From: a bacterium
Lineage (GTDB): Bacteria > Bacteroidota > Ignavibacteria > Kapaibacteriales > Kapaibacteriaceae
Reading direction: 5' to 3'
Assembly: GCA_020050895.1 (NCBI GenBank)
Contig: JAGVJW010000056.1
Span: 1 to 5,798, forward strand
DNA length: 5,798 nucleotides
Shown here: piece after piece, positions 4,229 to 5,798 of the stretch
How positions within the stretch are numbered: the first letter of the stretch is position 1
Layout: each line of letters begins with the position of its first letter
Notes under the pieces: generated by a model
Database searches by the model: none
Seen by the model: only the letters and a program-made list of their open reading frames with translations
What the model was told of the DNA's origin: nothing
Position numbers and translations under genes: made by a program

Positions 4229-5287
4229 TCACGGAAAGTCTGAAAGCAATTCAAACGAATTGTTGGTGAGGTCTAACGACGCAGCGCGTTGGATGTAATC
4301 GCCGTCGGAATGCATGGACACCAGCACATGTTTCTCATCAATTCCCCGTGGCACAAATCGGCGAAAGCTGAATTTGCAGTAGAGATCTTGCAAGATCACC
4401 TCCTTTATCACGGCATCACGATATGAGCCCGTTTCTACCAATTTCTTCACATCGAGCACCAGCACATTCCCTCCAAAAGCATTGCTACGCTCCAAATTGA
4501 CCAAGCTCACCACCACGTCTGTTCCTTCAACCGCATATCCAGGCTCAAGCCAATACAAATACTGATCTACATCGTACACCTTTCCATCAACTTGCAGGTA
4601 GCTGCGAGTCTCTCCTTGAGAATCGATCTTTGAAGTATAGGCAAACACAAATCTACTGTTAGCAGTTACCTCTGGAACCAGCCATCTTCCATTGAATGCG
4701 CTAAGCAACAACGGTGGACGAAACGTATTCGATGCGAAGTCATACAAATAACCTAGGCTCACCCTGGCAAAGACTTTTCCATCCACCTTCACCTTACCGT
4801 TCGAGTAAACATAGTTACCAATTGTCGGGCTCCAGCCGTTTACGTCACTATCTCCCCATCGTGTTAAGGTATACGTTGAGTCCCTGACGTCGAGCAACAC
4901 AATAGCAGCAGTAACTTCCGGCAAATCCCAATCAACAGACACAGCGATCTTGCTCGTCGACCCCGGCAGAAATAACGCATCGATAATCGTGGCCGATCCA
5001 GTGCTGACACCGTCCAGAAACATACCCACATCAAAAGTACCAAGCGTCTTTCGTGCGTTGAGGTCGACAACAGTGAGTTTGTCCGACCAATCTATACCCC
5101 ACACTGCTAGCCTACCATCCTCGCTTACATCAAACACACGTTCATTCATAGCGGGAATCCGAAAACCATCCATCGGTTCGAGAGGGTCTGGACACTTCGT
5201 TTTGGGGTCGAGAGGCGTGTTATCTGAACATCCGATTCCGACCAGTAGTGAAAAAACAAGGACTGCGACCGATGATGAACCGTGCAC
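4229..5287 (-). CDS. Predicted lipoprotein with a beta-propeller-like repeat pattern, function unknown
   Basis: The 352-aa product starts with a hydrophobic signal (residues 7-19, VAVLVFSLLVGIG) followed by Cys20 and SDN, consistent with a lipoprotein signal peptide cut before Cys20. The lipobox is loose: Gly, not Leu, at -3. The mature part has no family I can name. It shows repeats of beta-strand-turn type such as VFDVSEDGRLAVWGIDW, LTVVDLNARKTLGTFDVG, AIVLLDVRDSTYTLTRWG, NVLVLDVKKLVETG and ASLDLTNNSFELL, reminiscent of WD40/YVTN-like propeller blades. The start is GTG at 5287-5285: an in-frame stop lies just upstream and no earlier start fits. It follows the T9SS-sorted gene by 7 nt, so the two are probably one transcript. 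No clear ribosome binding site and no terminator after the stop are visible. Cell-envelope location is likely. Confidence 0.7.
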   Translation of the reverse strand: MHGSSSVAVLVFSLLVGIGCSDNTPLDPKTKCPDPLEPMDGFRIPAMNERVFDVSEDGRLAVWGIDWSDKLTVVDLNARKTLGTFDVGMFLDGVSTGSATIIDALFLPGSTSKIAVSVDWDLPEVTAAIVLLDVRDSTYTLTRWGDSDVNGWSPTIGNYVYSNGKVKVDGKVFARVSLGYLYDFASNTFRPPLLLSAFNGRWLVPEVTANSRFVFAYTSKIDSQGETRSYLQVDGKVYDVDQYLYWLEPGYAVEGTDVVVSLVNLERSNAFGGNVLVLDVKKLVETGSYRDAVIKEVILQDLYCKFSFRRFVPRGIDEKHVLVSMHSDGDYIQRAASLDLTNNSFELLSDFP

Positions 5288-5294
5288 TTGAGAT

Positions 5295-5798
5295 CTACTT
5301 CAAGATGGTAAATGCTGACTGGTACGGCCTTCCGCCAACAACTGCTCGTGCGAAATAGACGCCCATTGCAAAATCGGAAAGATCAATAGACATTTTGCCT
5401 CGGTTATCTCGGAAGAGTTCAACTTGCTTTAACAACTCGCCTGATGAACTTATTACTTCAACAAGAACCTCGCCGTCATAGGGTTCCGGCAAACTTATAA
5501 CAATTGCACCGTTCTGCACTGGGTTGGGGTACATTGTTAATCGATTTGAGAGATCAGTTACTTCAGCAGCATCAACGTGCGTCAATACCCTTCGTCCGAA
5601 CAAGGTAAAGCTGAATTGGATGTTACTGTTTGGGGGAAACTGACCAACGTGTCGCCCGGCGACATCGTACATATCGAATTGAAATGTAAAGAATTTCAGA
5701 TCATCATGTTCAATGGGAACAATGATGCCTTCGGTCAGCCCATTCCCGCCATCTTGGTATGAGTAGTCCGACCTGGTGTACCCCTGCAAATAGTTTGG
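5295..5798 (-). CDS. Secreted protein with a type IX secretion C-terminal sorting domain, 5' part missing
   Basis: The frame is open to the right edge, giving 167 residues of the C-terminal end; an apparent start near 5789 is only a TTG inside the gene. The last 80 or so residues are a Por-type (T9SS type A) sorting domain: LTMYPNPVQNGAIVISLPEP with the hallmark YPNP, then VLVEVISSSGELLKQVEL, DLSDFAMGVYFARAV, and the final FTILK. In Bacteroidota and relatives this domain sends proteins through the outer membrane by T9SS, after which it is removed and the protein is released or attached to the surface. The part before it (to about residue 85) has strand-rich sequence with no family I recognise. 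The lipoprotein gene follows 7 nt later in the same direction. Confidence 0.85.
   Translation of the reverse strand, partial: PNYLQGYTRSDYSYQDGGNGLTEGIIVPIEHDDLKFFTFQFDMYDVAGRHVGQFPPNSNIQFSFTLFGRRVLTHVDAAEVTDLSNRLTMYPNPVQNGAIVISLPEPYDGEVLVEVISSSGELLKQVELFRDNRGKMSIDLSDFAMGVYFARAVVGGRPYQSAFTILK

Noticed and set aside
4075..4230. A transcription terminator after the lipoprotein gene
   Set aside because: I looked for a GC stem followed by a U-run on the minus strand and found none.
4168..4269. Short plus-strand frame MRIGQVTFTIQDGKITALTQ and onward
   Set aside because: It looks a little like the end of a SnoaL-type domain, but it is only 33 codons, overlaps the 3' end of the lipoprotein gene in antisense and has no ribosome binding site. 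Chance is the simplest explanation.
5295..5789. The sorting-domain protein as a complete 164-aa gene starting at 5789
   Set aside because: The frame stays open to the window edge and the supposed start is an internal TTG. T9SS cargo needs an N-terminal signal peptide, which is not present, so the gene is cut by the edge.
1..5798. CRISPR arrays, tRNA or rRNA genes, and a new defence or mobile system
   Set aside because: No regularly spaced repeats, no tRNA T-arm pattern and no rRNA stretch were seen, and every gene of good length is a housekeeping, envelope or IS gene.

Overview
The window comes from a member of the Bacteroidota/Chlorobi (FCB) superphylum. The clearest sign is the gene cut by the right edge, which ends in a Por-type (type IX secretion, T9SS) C-terminal sorting domain. 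A predicted lipoprotein and a Bacteroidetes-like promoter pattern (TTG-N20-TATCTTAG) fit this. The genus cannot be told from the sequence. All intact genes lie on the minus strand; only an insertion-sequence remnant lies on the plus strand.

Right to left, in the direction of transcription, there are three blocks. (1) 4229-5798: the 3' part of a secreted protein with a T9SS sorting domain, followed after 7 nt by a predicted 352-aa outer-membrane-type lipoprotein of unknown function that looks like a beta-propeller. (2) 3333-4228: about 0.9 kb with no functional gene. It holds a decayed IS3-family element (one terminal repeat, orfA, a short piece of orfB, no DDE catalytic domain and no right end) and the likely promoter of the next operon. 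(3) 1-3332: a tightly packed housekeeping run infC-rpmI-rplT-pheS-lolD-(TMEM14-like membrane protein). It makes initiation factor IF3, ribosomal proteins L35 and L20, the alpha subunit of phenylalanyl-tRNA synthetase, a LolD-type ABC ATPase, and a small membrane protein cut by the left edge.

The infC-rpmI-rplT-pheS order is a classic conserved translation cluster. Its usual neighbours differ here: pheT does not follow pheS, no thrS lies directly upstream of infC, and lolD has no lolC/E permease beside it in the window. Points of regulatory interest are a UUG start on infC, a 61-residue charged C-terminal tail on IF3, and a bulged 12-bp hairpin in the rpmI-rplT gap just upstream of the rplT ribosome binding site, a candidate L20 autoregulatory site.

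I looked for a new defence, mobile or RNA system and do not see one. The window is mostly ordinary core genome with a degenerate IS; the hairpin, the palindrome in the IS and the lipoprotein/T9SS pair are the points most worth checking.
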